Source of the DNA: Lachnospiraceae bacterium
Lineage (GTDB): Bacteria > Bacillota > Clostridia > Lachnospirales > Lachnospiraceae
Direction of reading: 5' to 3'
Assembly (NCBI GenBank): GCA_021200995.1
Contig: JAJQFS010000086.1
Span: 62,001 to 126,000 of the forward strand
Length of the DNA: 64,000 nucleotides
The notes under the pieces are model-generated. The model did no database searches. It was not told the origin of the DNA and saw only the letters and a list, made by a program, of their open reading frames with translations. This document shows positions 44,611 to 53,400 of the stretch, one piece after another. The position numbers and the translations under genes are program-made. Numbering within the stretch: position 1 is the stretch's first letter; each line of letters begins with the position of its first letter.

Positions 44611-46260
44611 ATGCCTGTAACAGATTATCTGGAAAGAAACCACAAATTATACGGAGATGAAGTAGCCCTGGTAGAACTCAATCCCCTGATTCAGGACAGA
44701 AAACGGACAACCTGGAAGGAGTATGAGCTCGTGCAGCCGATTTCCAATACTGCGTACCGCAGGGAGATTACCTGGGCCGTCTTTGATGAAAAAGCGAACA
44801 GGGTGGCGAACATGCTCTTAGATCGCGGCATACAGAAGGGAGACCGGGTCGCGATCCTGATGTTCAACTGTCTGGAGTGGCTGCCGATTTACTTTGGTAT
44901 CTTAAAGACCGGCGCCATCGCCGTGCCGTTTAATTTCCGCTTTGACGCGAAGGAGATTCAGTGCTGCGCAAATCTGGCGCAGGTACATATCATTTTCTTC
45001 GGGCCGGAGTTTGTGGGACGTCTGGAATCGATACAGGAGGAATTAAGCCGCGGGAGGCTCCTGATTTATGTAGGGGACGGCTGCCCGACCTTTGCGGAGT
45101 GTTACCGGGAAATGGTAGCGGACTGTTCAAGCCAGCCGCCTTTGATCCGGCTGGAGGATGAGGATGATGCCGCGATTTATTTTTCCTCCGGCACGACCGG
45201 CTTTCCGAAGGCGATCTTGCATAACCACGAGAGTCTGATGCAGGCGGCACAGATGGAGCAGAAGCATCATCTGACCAGCAGAGAGGACGTGTTTTTATGC
45301 ATTCCGCCGCTGTATCATACGGGGGCCAAATTTCACTGGATGGGCAGTCTGTGCGCGGGCTCCAAAGCGGTGCTTTTGACCGGCACAAAACCGGAGATCA
45401 TTCTGGACGCCGTTTCAAAGGAAAAATGTACCATCGTCTGGCTTCTGGTTCCCTGGGTGCAGGATATTCTGGAAGCGTTGGATTCAGGCAGATTGAAGCT
45501 TGAGGATTATGAGCTGTCCCAGTGGAGGCTGATGCATGTGGGAGCGCAGCCGGTTCCGCCTTCTTTGATCCGTCATTGGAAGGAGTATTTTCCGAATCAT
45601 TTATATGATACAAATTACGGTCTCTCTGAGTCCACCGGTCCCGGGTGTGTGCATCTGGGAATTGAGAATATCCATAAGGTGGGAGCGATCGGTATCCCGG
45701 GCTACCGTTGGGAATGCAGGATTGTGGATAATGACGGAAACGATGTGAAACAGGGGGATGTCGGCGAACTTCTGGTAAAAGGTCCTGGTCTGATGACCTG
45801 CTATTATAACGACCCTGAAGCTACTGCACAGACTCTGGTAAATGGGTGGCTTCACACCGGAGACATGGCCATGCAGGATGAGGACGGCTTCTATTACCTG
45901 GTAGATCGTAAAAAAGACGTGATCATCAGTGGCGGTGAGAATATATATCCTGTGGAGATCGAGAATTTCCTGAATACCTGCGAAAAGGTGAAGGATGTGG
46001 CTGTGATCGGCCTGCCGGACAAGCGTCTGGGTGAGATTACCGGAGCTGTCATTTCCATCCATGACGGGATGACCTGTACGGAAGAGGAAATCATGGAGTT
46101 CTGTAAGGAACTGCCCCGATACAAACGTCCCCGCAAGATTATATTCGTCGAGGTGCCGAGGAACGCGACCGGCAAGATTGAAAAACCGCTGCTACGGGAG
46201 AGATACGGCGCATCGCATCTTGTAGCGAAGCAGTATGAGGTGCATCCTAATCAAAAATAA
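44611..46260 (+). CDS. Acyl/aryl-CoA synthetase (AMP-forming, class I)
   Basis: The 549-residue adenylate-forming enzyme has A3 loop YFSSGTTGFPKAI (about 190-202), A5 NYGLSESTGPG, A7 HTGDMA, A8 hinge DRKKDVIISGGENIYPVE and the C-terminal Lys in TGKIEKPLL. It activates a carboxylic acid as acyl-AMP and then acyl-CoA. AAGGAGG precedes the ATG. Neighbours (iorAB, a sodium symporter, an amidohydrolase) hint at uptake and activation of an organic acid, but the acid is not identifiable from sequence. Confidence 0.9.
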   Translation: MPVTDYLERNHKLYGDEVALVELNPLIQDRKRTTWKEYELVQPISNTAYRREITWAVFDEKANRVANMLLDRGIQKGDRVAILMFNCLEWLPIYFGILKTGAIAVPFNFRFDAKEIQCCANLAQVHIIFFGPEFVGRLESIQEELSRGRLLIYVGDGCPTFAECYREMVADCSSQPPLIRLEDEDDAAIYFSSGTTGFPKAILHNHESLMQAAQMEQKHHLTSREDVFLCIPPLYHTGAKFHWMGSLCAGSKAVLLTGTKPEIILDAVSKEKCTIVWLLVPWVQDILEALDSGRLKLEDYELSQWRLMHVGAQPVPPSLIRHWKEYFPNHLYDTNYGLSESTGPGCVHLGIENIHKVGAIGIPGYRWECRIVDNDGNDVKQGDVGELLVKGPGLMTCYYNDPEATAQTLVNGWLHTGDMAMQDEDGFYYLVDRKKDVIISGGENIYPVEIENFLNTCEKVKDVAVIGLPDKRLGEITGAVISIHDGMTCTEEEIMEFCKELPRYKRPRKIIFVEVPRNATGKIEKPLLRERYGASHLVAKQYEVHPNQK

Positions 46261-46287
46261 GCTGGACAAAAATAAATGATGTGTCAG

Positions 46288-46332
46288 AAAAAGCGCATTC
46301 GGCAGGTAAAAAACTACTGAATGCGCTTTTTT
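46288..46332. terminator. Bidirectional terminator between acyl-CoA ligase and symporter genes
   Basis: AAAAAGCGCATTC pairs with GAATGCGCTTTTT (13 bp); T residues follow on the plus strand and the A residues at the left arm give T residues on the minus strand. It serves both convergent genes. Confidence 0.88.
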
Positions 46333-46390
46333 ATGGTCGGTTTTAAACTGCTTAAACTGATGATATAAGACTGCCGTTCTGTTATTTTTT

Positions 46391-46507
46391 CTTTCTGGAA
46401 GCAGTTTTCTGTGAAGCTGCCATACTCTGCTTTCCGGGAGCAGTTTTCTGCAAGGAAGCCATTTTCTACTTTCCGAGAGCGGTTTTCTGTGATACAACCG
46501 TGTCCTT
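46391..46507 (-). repeat. Three 39-bp tandem repeats across the symporter stop codon
   Basis: Units start at 46391, 46430 and 46469. The last one is the 3' end of the symporter gene, and the other two lie beyond its stop in the same reading frame. Read on the minus strand they encode SQKTALGK, LQKTAPGK and SQKTASRK at a 13-codon spacing. Confidence 0.8.
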
Positions 46508-48004
46508 CTCATAGCAGGCAAAGCACTCGTCCGTATGCTTCGCATCCGGCTTTGGTGTGATGAGGCTGACCACAGGAACAATGACCAGACCGCCAAGCAT
46601 GGCCACGGCGCCGGCATTGATGGGAGAGCGCAGGATTGCGGGCAGTACCGACGGAACTACCATTTCCACGATCATCAGACAGCTGCCCCAGATAAAGGAA
46701 ACCCAGCAGGCCGCTTTGGTGGTTCCCTTCCAGTACAGGGAATAAAGGAAAGGCGCCAGGAAGGAACCGGCTAACGCGCCCCAGGAAATCCCCATCAGCT
46801 GCGCGATAAAGGTGACGGAGCTCTTATACTGAACCAGAGCGATGACGGCTGAGATTGCGATGAAAACCAGGATCAGCACGCGTATGTAGAGCAGCTGTGT
46901 TTTCTCGGACATTTTTTTGATAATGTTATCCTTCAGAAAGTCAATGGTGAGCGTGGAACTGGATGCGATGACCAGGCTCGACAGCGTGGACATGGAAGCA
47001 CTCAATACCAGAATCACCACCAGCGCGATCAGAAACGGAGACAGATGAGAGAGCATGGTGGGAACGATGGAATCATATCCGCTCGCTGCCACATCCACCT
47101 CGTCGGAAAACAGCCTGCCGAATCCGCCCAGAAAATAACAGCCGCCAGATACGACAAGCGCGAATAATGTAGAAATAATCGTACCTTTCTGAATCGCGCT
47201 TTCATCCTTGATGGCGTAAAATTTCTGCACCATCTGCGGGAGTCCCCAGGTACCGAGAGAGGTCAGAATGACGACAAAGAAAAGATTTAACGGATCCGGT
47301 CCCAGGAAGGAAGCGAACACGCCGGGCGTGTCAGAAACTGAGGTATCGACAACCTCCGCCAGCCCTTCATAGGCGGCCATAAATCCGCCTTTGCTGTTTA
47401 AAACGGCGGCGATAATCACGACAATTCCCACCAGCATGATCAGACCCTGGATGAAATCATTGATGGCGGTTGCCATATAACCTCCGGCAATGACATAAAT
47501 GGCGGTCAGCGCGGCCATCAGGACAATGCAGACGGAATAATCAATGTCGAAAGCCATTCCGAACAGTCTGGAGAGTCCGTTGTACAGGGAAGCGGTATAG
47601 GGTATCAGGAAAATAAAAATGATCACGGACGCCACGATTTTCAACGCCGGAGACTGAAATCTCTCACCGAAAAACTGAGGCATGGTGGCGGAGTTTAAAT
47701 GCTGCGTCATGATGCGGGTCCTTCTGCCGAGTACGACCCAGGCTAAAAGGGAACCAATGATGGCGTTGCCGATGCCGGCCCAGGTGGCCGCCATACCATA
47801 TTTCCAGCCGAATTGCCCGGCATAGCCCACAAACACCACCGCTGAAAAATAGGATGTGCCGTATGCGAACGCGGTGAGCCATGGCCCAACAGAGCGTCCG
47901 CCCAGCACAAAGCCGTTGACATCTGTGGAGTGTTTTCTGCAGGAGAGGCCGATGCCCACGAGCAGAGCAAAATACAGGATTAAAATAAGTACCTTGAGAA
48001 ACAT
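46466..48004 (-). CDS. Sodium:solute symporter (SSS family)
   Basis: The 512-residue transporter has about thirteen membrane segments. The N terminus (LILYFALLVGIGL, then FVLGGRSVGPWLTAFAYGTSY) and the SASMSTLSSLVIASSSTLTI segment (sodium-site region) are typical of PutP/PanF-like SSS proteins. GAGGGAAGG precedes the ATG. The substrate is probably a small acid or amino acid. The gene ends in a TAG (46466-46468) that is a one-base variant of a CAG codon in an in-frame repeat; without it the protein would continue 28 more residues, basic and repetitive, to a TAA at 46382. Confidence 0.9.
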   Translation of the reverse strand: MFLKVLILILYFALLVGIGLSCRKHSTDVNGFVLGGRSVGPWLTAFAYGTSYFSAVVFVGYAGQFGWKYGMAATWAGIGNAIIGSLLAWVVLGRRTRIMTQHLNSATMPQFFGERFQSPALKIVASVIIFIFLIPYTASLYNGLSRLFGMAFDIDYSVCIVLMAALTAIYVIAGGYMATAINDFIQGLIMLVGIVVIIAAVLNSKGGFMAAYEGLAEVVDTSVSDTPGVFASFLGPDPLNLFFVVILTSLGTWGLPQMVQKFYAIKDESAIQKGTIISTLFALVVSGGCYFLGGFGRLFSDEVDVAASGYDSIVPTMLSHLSPFLIALVVILVLSASMSTLSSLVIASSSTLTIDFLKDNIIKKMSEKTQLLYIRVLILVFIAISAVIALVQYKSSVTFIAQLMGISWGALAGSFLAPFLYSLYWKGTTKAACWVSFIWGSCLMIVEMVVPSVLPAILRSPINAGAVAMLGGLVIVPVVSLITPKPDAKHTDECFACYEKDTVVSQKTALGK

Positions 48005-48069
48005 TGTCGTGTCCTTCCCTCTTTCTGAAATGAGATTTGTCGCTTTAAAGTGCTAAAACAACCTTTTTG

Positions 48070-48098
48070 AATGTAGCATAATTTCATGGATGTGTCAA
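48070..48098 (-). promoter_or_regulatory. Sigma-A promoter of the symporter gene
   Basis: On the reverse strand a perfect TTGACA (48098-48093) and TACATT (48075-48070) are 17 bases apart, about 65 bases ahead of the symporter start. Confidence 0.8.
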
Positions 48099-48222
48099 TG
48101 TACGGCAATAATATTTTCATAAACCGCCCATAAACGGAAGAGTTTTTGAGGCAGACAACTGAAACTCTGCTGCAGTGTTTCAACTCACAGCCGCTGATGG
48201 CACCAAAATTACAGGAAGCCGC

Positions 48223-48251
48223 TTGAAACATATGTTCGCATGTGATAAAAT
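48223..48251 (+). promoter_or_regulatory. Sigma-A promoter of ruvA
   Basis: TTGAAA (48223-48228) and TAAAAT (48246-48251) have a 17-base spacer, about 90 bases before the ruvA start. Between it and the symporter promoter an inverted TGAAAC/GTTTCA pair is seen, but no gene (gap 48005-48342). Confidence 0.78.
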
Positions 48252-48342
48252 CAAATGCGGAAAAAAAGAAATATAGAATACTTTAAGTTTTGATCATGTA
48301 CATAGTGCATGGTTACAGATTACGCTGGGGAGAAAACATAAT

Positions 48343-48954
48343 ATGTACGCATATTTACGGGGACAGCTGGCAAGCGTCTGGGAAGACGGCATTATCATCG
48401 ATGTGCATGACGTCGGATACAGGGTGCTGATGAGCGGCGCGTCGATTTCCTGCCTGCCGCCGGTCGGCGAGGAGGTCAAGATTTATACCTATACTTGTGT
48501 CAGGGAGGATGCCTTTTTACTCTACGGCTTTTTAAGTCAGGCGGATCTTGACATTTTCAAGCAGTGCATTACGGTTTCCGGTATCGGTCCGAAGGGCGGC
48601 ATGGCGATTTTGTCTGTGATGGACGCGGACGCTCTGCGCTTCGCGATTATCTCCGGCGATTCGAAGGCGATTGCGCGGGCACCGGGAATCGGGCCGAAGA
48701 CAGCGCAGCGTCTCATCCTGGAGTTAAAGGATAAAGTCTCCGTGGAGGATGTGCTGGAGCAGCGCGCGTTAGAAGGCGGTGCGGCACGCACAGGTTCTTC
48801 ATCTGTTTCAGCTGATATGCAGGAAGCCGTGGAAGCATTGACAGCTCTGGGTTACAGCTCTTCAGATGCCCTGCGTGCGGTCAGAAGTGTGGAGAATGCG
48901 GCGGAGATGGATGTGGAAGCGCTGTTAAAGCAGGCGCTGAAGCATATGTTTTAA
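48343..48954 (+). CDS. ruvA: Holliday junction branch migration protein RuvA
   Basis: The 203-residue protein begins MYAYLRGQLASVWEDGIIID (OB fold). Its helix-hairpin-helix motifs include VSGIGPKGGMAIL and APGIGPKTAQRLILELKDK, and the C-terminal domain (about 150-203) contacts RuvB. It binds four-way junctions and loads RuvB. GGGGAG lies ten bases upstream. ruvB follows by 94 bases. Confidence 0.97.
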   Translation: MYAYLRGQLASVWEDGIIIDVHDVGYRVLMSGASISCLPPVGEEVKIYTYTCVREDAFLLYGFLSQADLDIFKQCITVSGIGPKGGMAILSVMDADALRFAIISGDSKAIARAPGIGPKTAQRLILELKDKVSVEDVLEQRALEGGAARTGSSSVSADMQEAVEALTALGYSSSDALRAVRSVENAAEMDVEALLKQALKHMF

Positions 48955-49048
48955 AAGAAATTGCTCATCCGGCATGAAATAAACCAGGAAGAAGTGACAG
49001 CTTCGCATCAGGGATGGTAGCTCGATGGAAGGAATAAGGAAAGCAAAC

Positions 49049-50038
49049 ATGGGACGAACTATCGATACTAATATTCAGGAAGAGGATATCCGCGTCGAAG
49101 GCTCTCTGCGCCCGCAGCTTCTGCAGGATTATATTGGACAGGATAAAGTGAAGGAGACGCTGAAGGTCTATATCGACGCCGCCAGATCCAGAGAGGAGAC
49201 GCTCGACCATGTCCTCTTTTACGGACCTCCCGGCCTGGGCAAGACAACTCTGGCCAATATCATAGCCAATGAGATGGGCGTCAACTGTAAGGTCACCAGC
49301 GGTCCCGCGATAGAAAAACCGGGAGAAATCGCGGCCATTCTGAATAATCTCCAGGAAGGAGATGTCCTCTTTGTTGATGAAATCCATCGCTTAAACCGCC
49401 AGGTAGAGGAAGTGCTCTATCCGGCCATGGAAGACTTTGCCATTGACATCATGATCGGCAAGGGGGCGACGGCGCGTTCGATCCGTCTGGATCTGCCCAG
49501 GTTTACATTGGTGGGCGCTACTACCCGATACGGATTGTTGACAGCGCCGCTTCGGGATCGCTTTGGCATTATTCACAGGCTGGAGTTTTATACCGTGGAC
49601 CAGCTCAGGGATATTGTCCTGCATTCCGCGGATGTTCTGAATGTACAGATTGATGTCAGAGGAGCTGTGGAGATCGCGAAACGCAGCAGAGGGACGCCGC
49701 GCCTTGCCAACCGGATGCTGAAGCGTGTCAGGGACTTCGCGCAGGTCAAATACGACGGCGTCATTACCGAAGAGGTGGCGAGAATTGCGCTGGATCTGCT
49801 GGATGTGGACAGACTGGGGCTTGATCATCTGGATCGTAATATTTTAGAGACTATTATTTATAAATTCCAGGGCGGACCGGTGGGGCTGGAAACCCTGGCA
49901 GCGGCTACAGGCGAGGACGCGGGGACGATCGAGGAGGTTTATGAACCATATCTGATTCAGAACGGTCTTTTAAACCGGACGCCGAAGGGAAGAGTGGCGA
50001 CGGACGCTGCCTACGCGCATTTGGGTCTTGCAAAGTAA
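49049..50038 (+). CDS. ruvB: Holliday junction branch migration ATPase RuvB
   Basis: The 329-residue AAA+ helicase motor has Walker [11 protein letters not shown], Walker [10 protein letters not shown], sensor 1 GATTRYG, an Arg finger in the PLRDRFG region, and a C-terminal winged-helix domain ([17 protein letters not shown]). The ATG used has AAGGAAAG eight bases upstream; one eight codons earlier is possible. With RuvA it drives branch migration in recombination and repair. Confidence 0.97.
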   Translation: MGRTIDTNIQEEDIRVEGSLRPQLLQDYIGQDKVKETLKVYIDAARSREETLDHVLFYGPPGLGKTTLANIIANEMGVNCKVTSGPAIEKPGEIAAILNNLQEGDVLFVDEIHRLNRQVEEVLYPAMEDFAIDIMIGKGATARSIRLDLPRFTLVGATTRYGLLTAPLRDRFGIIHRLEFYTVDQLRDIVLHSADVLNVQIDVRGAVEIAKRSRGTPRLANRMLKRVRDFAQVKYDGVITEEVARIALDLLDVDRLGLDHLDRNILETIIYKFQGGPVGLETLAAATGEDAGTIEEVYEPYLIQNGLLNRTPKGRVATDAAYAHLGLAK

Positions 50039-50128
50039 GAGGATAATCGCTATAATATTTCTGATGTACGGATTACGAGATTACGGCACATGCAACGCAT
50101 CAATACAAAAGAAAGCGGGTACATACAA

Positions 50129-50593
50129 ATGGAACAGAACCGCACCAACATCATGATCGCGGGAAAATCTTACCAGCTCGCGGGGCAGGAATCCGGGGAG
50201 TATTTAAGCAGGCTGGCGGAATACATTGAAGGGAAATATCAGGAATTCAGCCAGGAGGTTTCCTTCCGCTCTCAGTCTGTGGACAAACAGCAGCTTCTTT
50301 TGCAGATCAATATCGCGGACGATTATTTCAAGAGTAAGGAACAGATATCGGCTTATGTCCGACAGTGCGCGGAGAAGGACGCGGAGATCAGGGAGCTGGA
50401 GCAGAAGATCGCAGATATGAAGACCCGCTATGACACTGTACAGAATGAGATGAAAAAGCTCCAGGGCGCCTATCAGCAGATGAAGGGACAGCTGGCACAG
50501 TACGAACGCGGAAATGAATTGAGAAGGCAGGGCAATCCCGTAAGCCAGAATCGGAATCAGCAGGAAAATGATGGGAAGCAAACGGAAGCGTGA
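50129..50593 (+). CDS. zapA: Cell division protein ZapA
   Basis: The 154-residue protein starts EQNRTNIMIAGKSYQLAG, the ZapA beta-hairpin, then SGEYLSRLAEYIEGK (helix). A long coiled coil (about 75-135, EKDAEIRELEQKIADM) and a polar Asn/Gln-rich tail follow. It bundles FtsZ at the division ring. An in-frame start 13 codons upstream is not conserved. The start has only a weak site (AAAGCGGG). It lies 90 bases after ruvB. Confidence 0.88.
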   Translation: MEQNRTNIMIAGKSYQLAGQESGEYLSRLAEYIEGKYQEFSQEVSFRSQSVDKQQLLLQINIADDYFKSKEQISAYVRQCAEKDAEIRELEQKIADMKTRYDTVQNEMKKLQGAYQQMKGQLAQYERGNELRRQGNPVSQNRNQQENDGKQTEA

Positions 50594-50633
50594 ACTACGC
50601 CGTTTTCGTGTTGAATCTTTATCCGGATTATTT

Positions 50634-50669
50634 ATGGCTGTCATGTTTTAAGACATGGCAGCTATTTTT
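50634..50669 (+). terminator. Rho-independent terminator after zapA
   Basis: ATGGCTGTCATG pairs with CATGGCAGCTAT (with G-T pairs) around eight bases and is followed by TTTTT. It ends the ruvA-ruvB-zapA unit. Confidence 0.82.
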
Positions 50670-50803
50670 CTGAATTTCAGAGAGAAGTATTCTTACGGAC
50701 CAAAATAAGTTTTGCATCATATGGCAGTTCTTTTGATTTTTTATCAGGCAGATGTCTGAGATGTAAATGGAGTAACACGAAGAATATATGGAGTCATGTG
50801 AAG

Positions 50804-53032
50804 ATGAGTGAGACGAAGCATAAAGTTGAGCTGCTGGCCCCGGCCGGCAGTATGGAAGCCTTTCTGGGCGCAATCCATGCGGGGGCGGACGCGGTGTATG
50901 TGGGCGGGGAGAAGTTTTCAGCCAGAGCCTACGCGGATAATCTGAGTACGGAAGAGCTGTGCCGCTGCATCCGTTATGCGCATTTATTTGGCAGAAGGGT
51001 ATATCTGACTCTGAATACGCTGATCAAGGAAACGGAATTTCCTGAAATATACGATTTTGTGCGGCCATTCTATGAAGCGGGACTGGATGGAGTGATTCTG
51101 CAGGATTTTGGCGTGCTTTCTTTTTTGAGGCGGGAATTTCCCGGACTGTTGCTGCACGCCAGCACGCAGATGGCCATCACGGGACCCGATATCGTGCCCT
51201 GGTGTAAGAAGCAGGGCATTTCCAGAATTGTCCCCGCCAGGGAACTGAGCCTGCGGGAATTAAAGGAGATTCGCGACGCAGGTATTGAGGTGGAATGTTT
51301 CATTCACGGAGCCATGTGCTATTGTTACTCCGGCATGTGCCTGATGAGCAGTATTTTAGGAGGCAGGAGCAGCAACAGAGGACGCTGCGCACAGCCCTGC
51401 AGGCTGCCCTATGAGGCGGAGGGTAATGGTTTCCATACGAAAGAAAGCTATCCGTTAAGTCTGAAGGATATGTGTACCATTGATCATCTGCCGCAGCTGA
51501 TTGAGGCTGGCATGAGTTCCTTTAAAATTGAGGGGCGCATGAAGAGAAGCGAATACGCGGCGGGCGTAACTGCCGTGTACCGCAAATATATAGATTTATA
51601 TTTTGAGAATCCGGATCAGCCGCTTTGTATTTCTAAAAAAGACCGTGAGGTTTTAAATCACCTTTACATTCGCTCTGATGCGCAGGATGGATACCTGTTT
51701 AAGCAGAATGGACGGGAGATGGTCACCGGCGAAAAGCCTGGATATGAGGAAGTCCCGCAGGAATTGTTGGATCGAATCAGACATGAGCATCTGGAACGGA
51801 AGCTGGCATATCCGATTTCCATGCGGGCGGAATTTCGTGAGGGAAATGCTGCGAAATTATATCTGAAAGCAGCTTCCATACAGCAGGAAATCAGTGTCAC
51901 CGGGCCTGTAGTAGAGCGTGCACAGAAGCTTCCTTCCGATGAGTCCGCGGTTAGAAAACAGCTTTCCAGACTTGGAAATACAGATTTTACACTTCGGGAT
52001 CTGGATATTACAATAGATGGTGACGTCTTTTTACCGAACGGGATGTTAAACCAGTTGAGAAGAGACGGCATTGTGAAGCTGGAGGATACGATCATCTATG
52101 GATATTTTCCGGAATTGAAATTAAGAAAGTGCTCAGCAGATGGCGAAGGCGGCTCTTTGGGTGCATCCGCGGAAACGGTGTATCCCGGAGTGAAAAATGA
52201 TGTGAAAGCCAAAAAGCATCTTTCGCAAACGGGGCTTTCTGTTCTGGTCAGCACGCCTGAGCAGCTGGACGCCTGTCTTTCACATCCGGTTTTGGCGCAA
52301 TTACAGCTGCTTTATATTTCTGAGGATTGTCTGTATAGGCTGGATGGCGCTGCAGAACAGGAGAATTTAGCCCTTGTATTGCCATATATTTGCCGCTCAA
52401 AGGATAAGGAGCATCTGACAGCGCTTTTGAAACAGGCAAAGCGGTTTGGTATTCGCTTTCTGCTGGTCAGAAACCTGGAGGAGCTCGGGCTGATCAGAGA
52501 ACTTCATCTGGAGGATGTGTTTGAGCTGATCGCGGACGCGTCGCTTTATTGCTGGAACAGAGAGGCGAAAGCTTTTCTCTTAAAAGAATTTGCGCGGCTG
52601 ACGATGCCTTACGAACTGAACAGCAGGGAAACCAGGAACCTGACTGATGAACGGATGGAACGCGTAATTTACGGCTATATTCCGCTGATGCAGAGCGCGA
52701 ACTGTCTGTACCGGACACTTGGAGAGTGCCATGACACGGTTTATGGCAAAGCGGTTCTGACAGACCGTCTGCACAAGCGCTTTTCGGTTCAGACCGATTG
52801 CCGGTACTGTTATAACACGATTTATAACAGTGTTCCACTGTCTTTACACAACAAACTGGACGGCTTGCAGGGGACAAACTATTGCTTGCAGTTTACGGTG
52901 GAATCAGCGGATGAGGTCTGTGCAGTTCTGGATTATTATTGCGGCTGGCTGACAGACAAAAAGGGCAGAAAGCCGGCGCATTTTCCGTGCGAAGAATTTA
53001 CCACGGCGCATGAAAACCGTCAGGTGGAATGA
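50804..53032 (+). CDS. U32-family peptidase/collagenase-like protein (YhbU/RlhA type)
   Basis: The 742-residue protein has a TIM-barrel U32 domain: LLAPAGSMEAFLGAIHAGAD at the N terminus, the signature EVECFIHGAMCYCYSGMC (about 163-180) and four Cys that can hold an Fe-S cluster, then FKIEGRMKR. A second region (about 380-740) matches the C-terminal extension seen in longer members (DUF3656-like). E. coli relatives (RlhA, TrhP) hydroxylate rRNA or tRNA, so RNA modification is as likely as proteolysis. GGAG lies ten bases before the ATG; a GTG two codons earlier is possible. It is transcribed after the zapA terminator. Confidence 0.9.
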   Translation: MSETKHKVELLAPAGSMEAFLGAIHAGADAVYVGGEKFSARAYADNLSTEELCRCIRYAHLFGRRVYLTLNTLIKETEFPEIYDFVRPFYEAGLDGVILQDFGVLSFLRREFPGLLLHASTQMAITGPDIVPWCKKQGISRIVPARELSLRELKEIRDAGIEVECFIHGAMCYCYSGMCLMSSILGGRSSNRGRCAQPCRLPYEAEGNGFHTKESYPLSLKDMCTIDHLPQLIEAGMSSFKIEGRMKRSEYAAGVTAVYRKYIDLYFENPDQPLCISKKDREVLNHLYIRSDAQDGYLFKQNGREMVTGEKPGYEEVPQELLDRIRHEHLERKLAYPISMRAEFREGNAAKLYLKAASIQQEISVTGPVVERAQKLPSDESAVRKQLSRLGNTDFTLRDLDITIDGDVFLPNGMLNQLRRDGIVKLEDTIIYGYFPELKLRKCSADGEGGSLGASAETVYPGVKNDVKAKKHLSQTGLSVLVSTPEQLDACLSHPVLAQLQLLYISEDCLYRLDGAAEQENLALVLPYICRSKDKEHLTALLKQAKRFGIRFLLVRNLEELGLIRELHLEDVFELIADASLYCWNREAKAFLLKEFARLTMPYELNSRETRNLTDERMERVIYGYIPLMQSANCLYRTLGECHDTVYGKAVLTDRLHKRFSVQTDCRYCYNTIYNSVPLSLHNKLDGLQGTNYCLQFTVESADEVCAVLDYYCGWLTDKKGRKPAHFPCEEFTTAHENRQVE

Positions 53033-53400
53033 TCGGAGATATGAAAATCGGAAGCGGTCCGTGCTTCGGATGGTACAGGCGGAATAACATCTATTTTCTG
53101 AAATGATTCAACTGTGAAACAAGTTTGATTCAAATCGTTTACAAAGACATATTATAGTGAAAACCATGGCGGACAGGTTCTACTGTGGTTTTATTTTTTG
53201 CTCAGAAAATTGAGACTTTGATATACAGGCATGTTTGCAGAGGATGAATGTCTTCTGGCTATCATATGAAGAAAATGTCCGGTTTTGAATTTGAAAATAA
53301 ATTAGATGGTAAGGTTCATCTTATGGGCTGGAAGATAATGATCATCTGAAAACTTTGTGTGATTAAGAATTGATGAGGGCTTTGAAAGGAGTTTTATTCT
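53033..53400. other. Gap between the U32 gene and the solute-binding gene
   Basis: This AT-rich region has no gene visible. TATAGT (near 53153) with only poor -35 matches is a possible start for the next gene. The ribosome site AAAGGAG (about 53383) belongs to the downstream lipoprotein. Confidence 0.4.
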
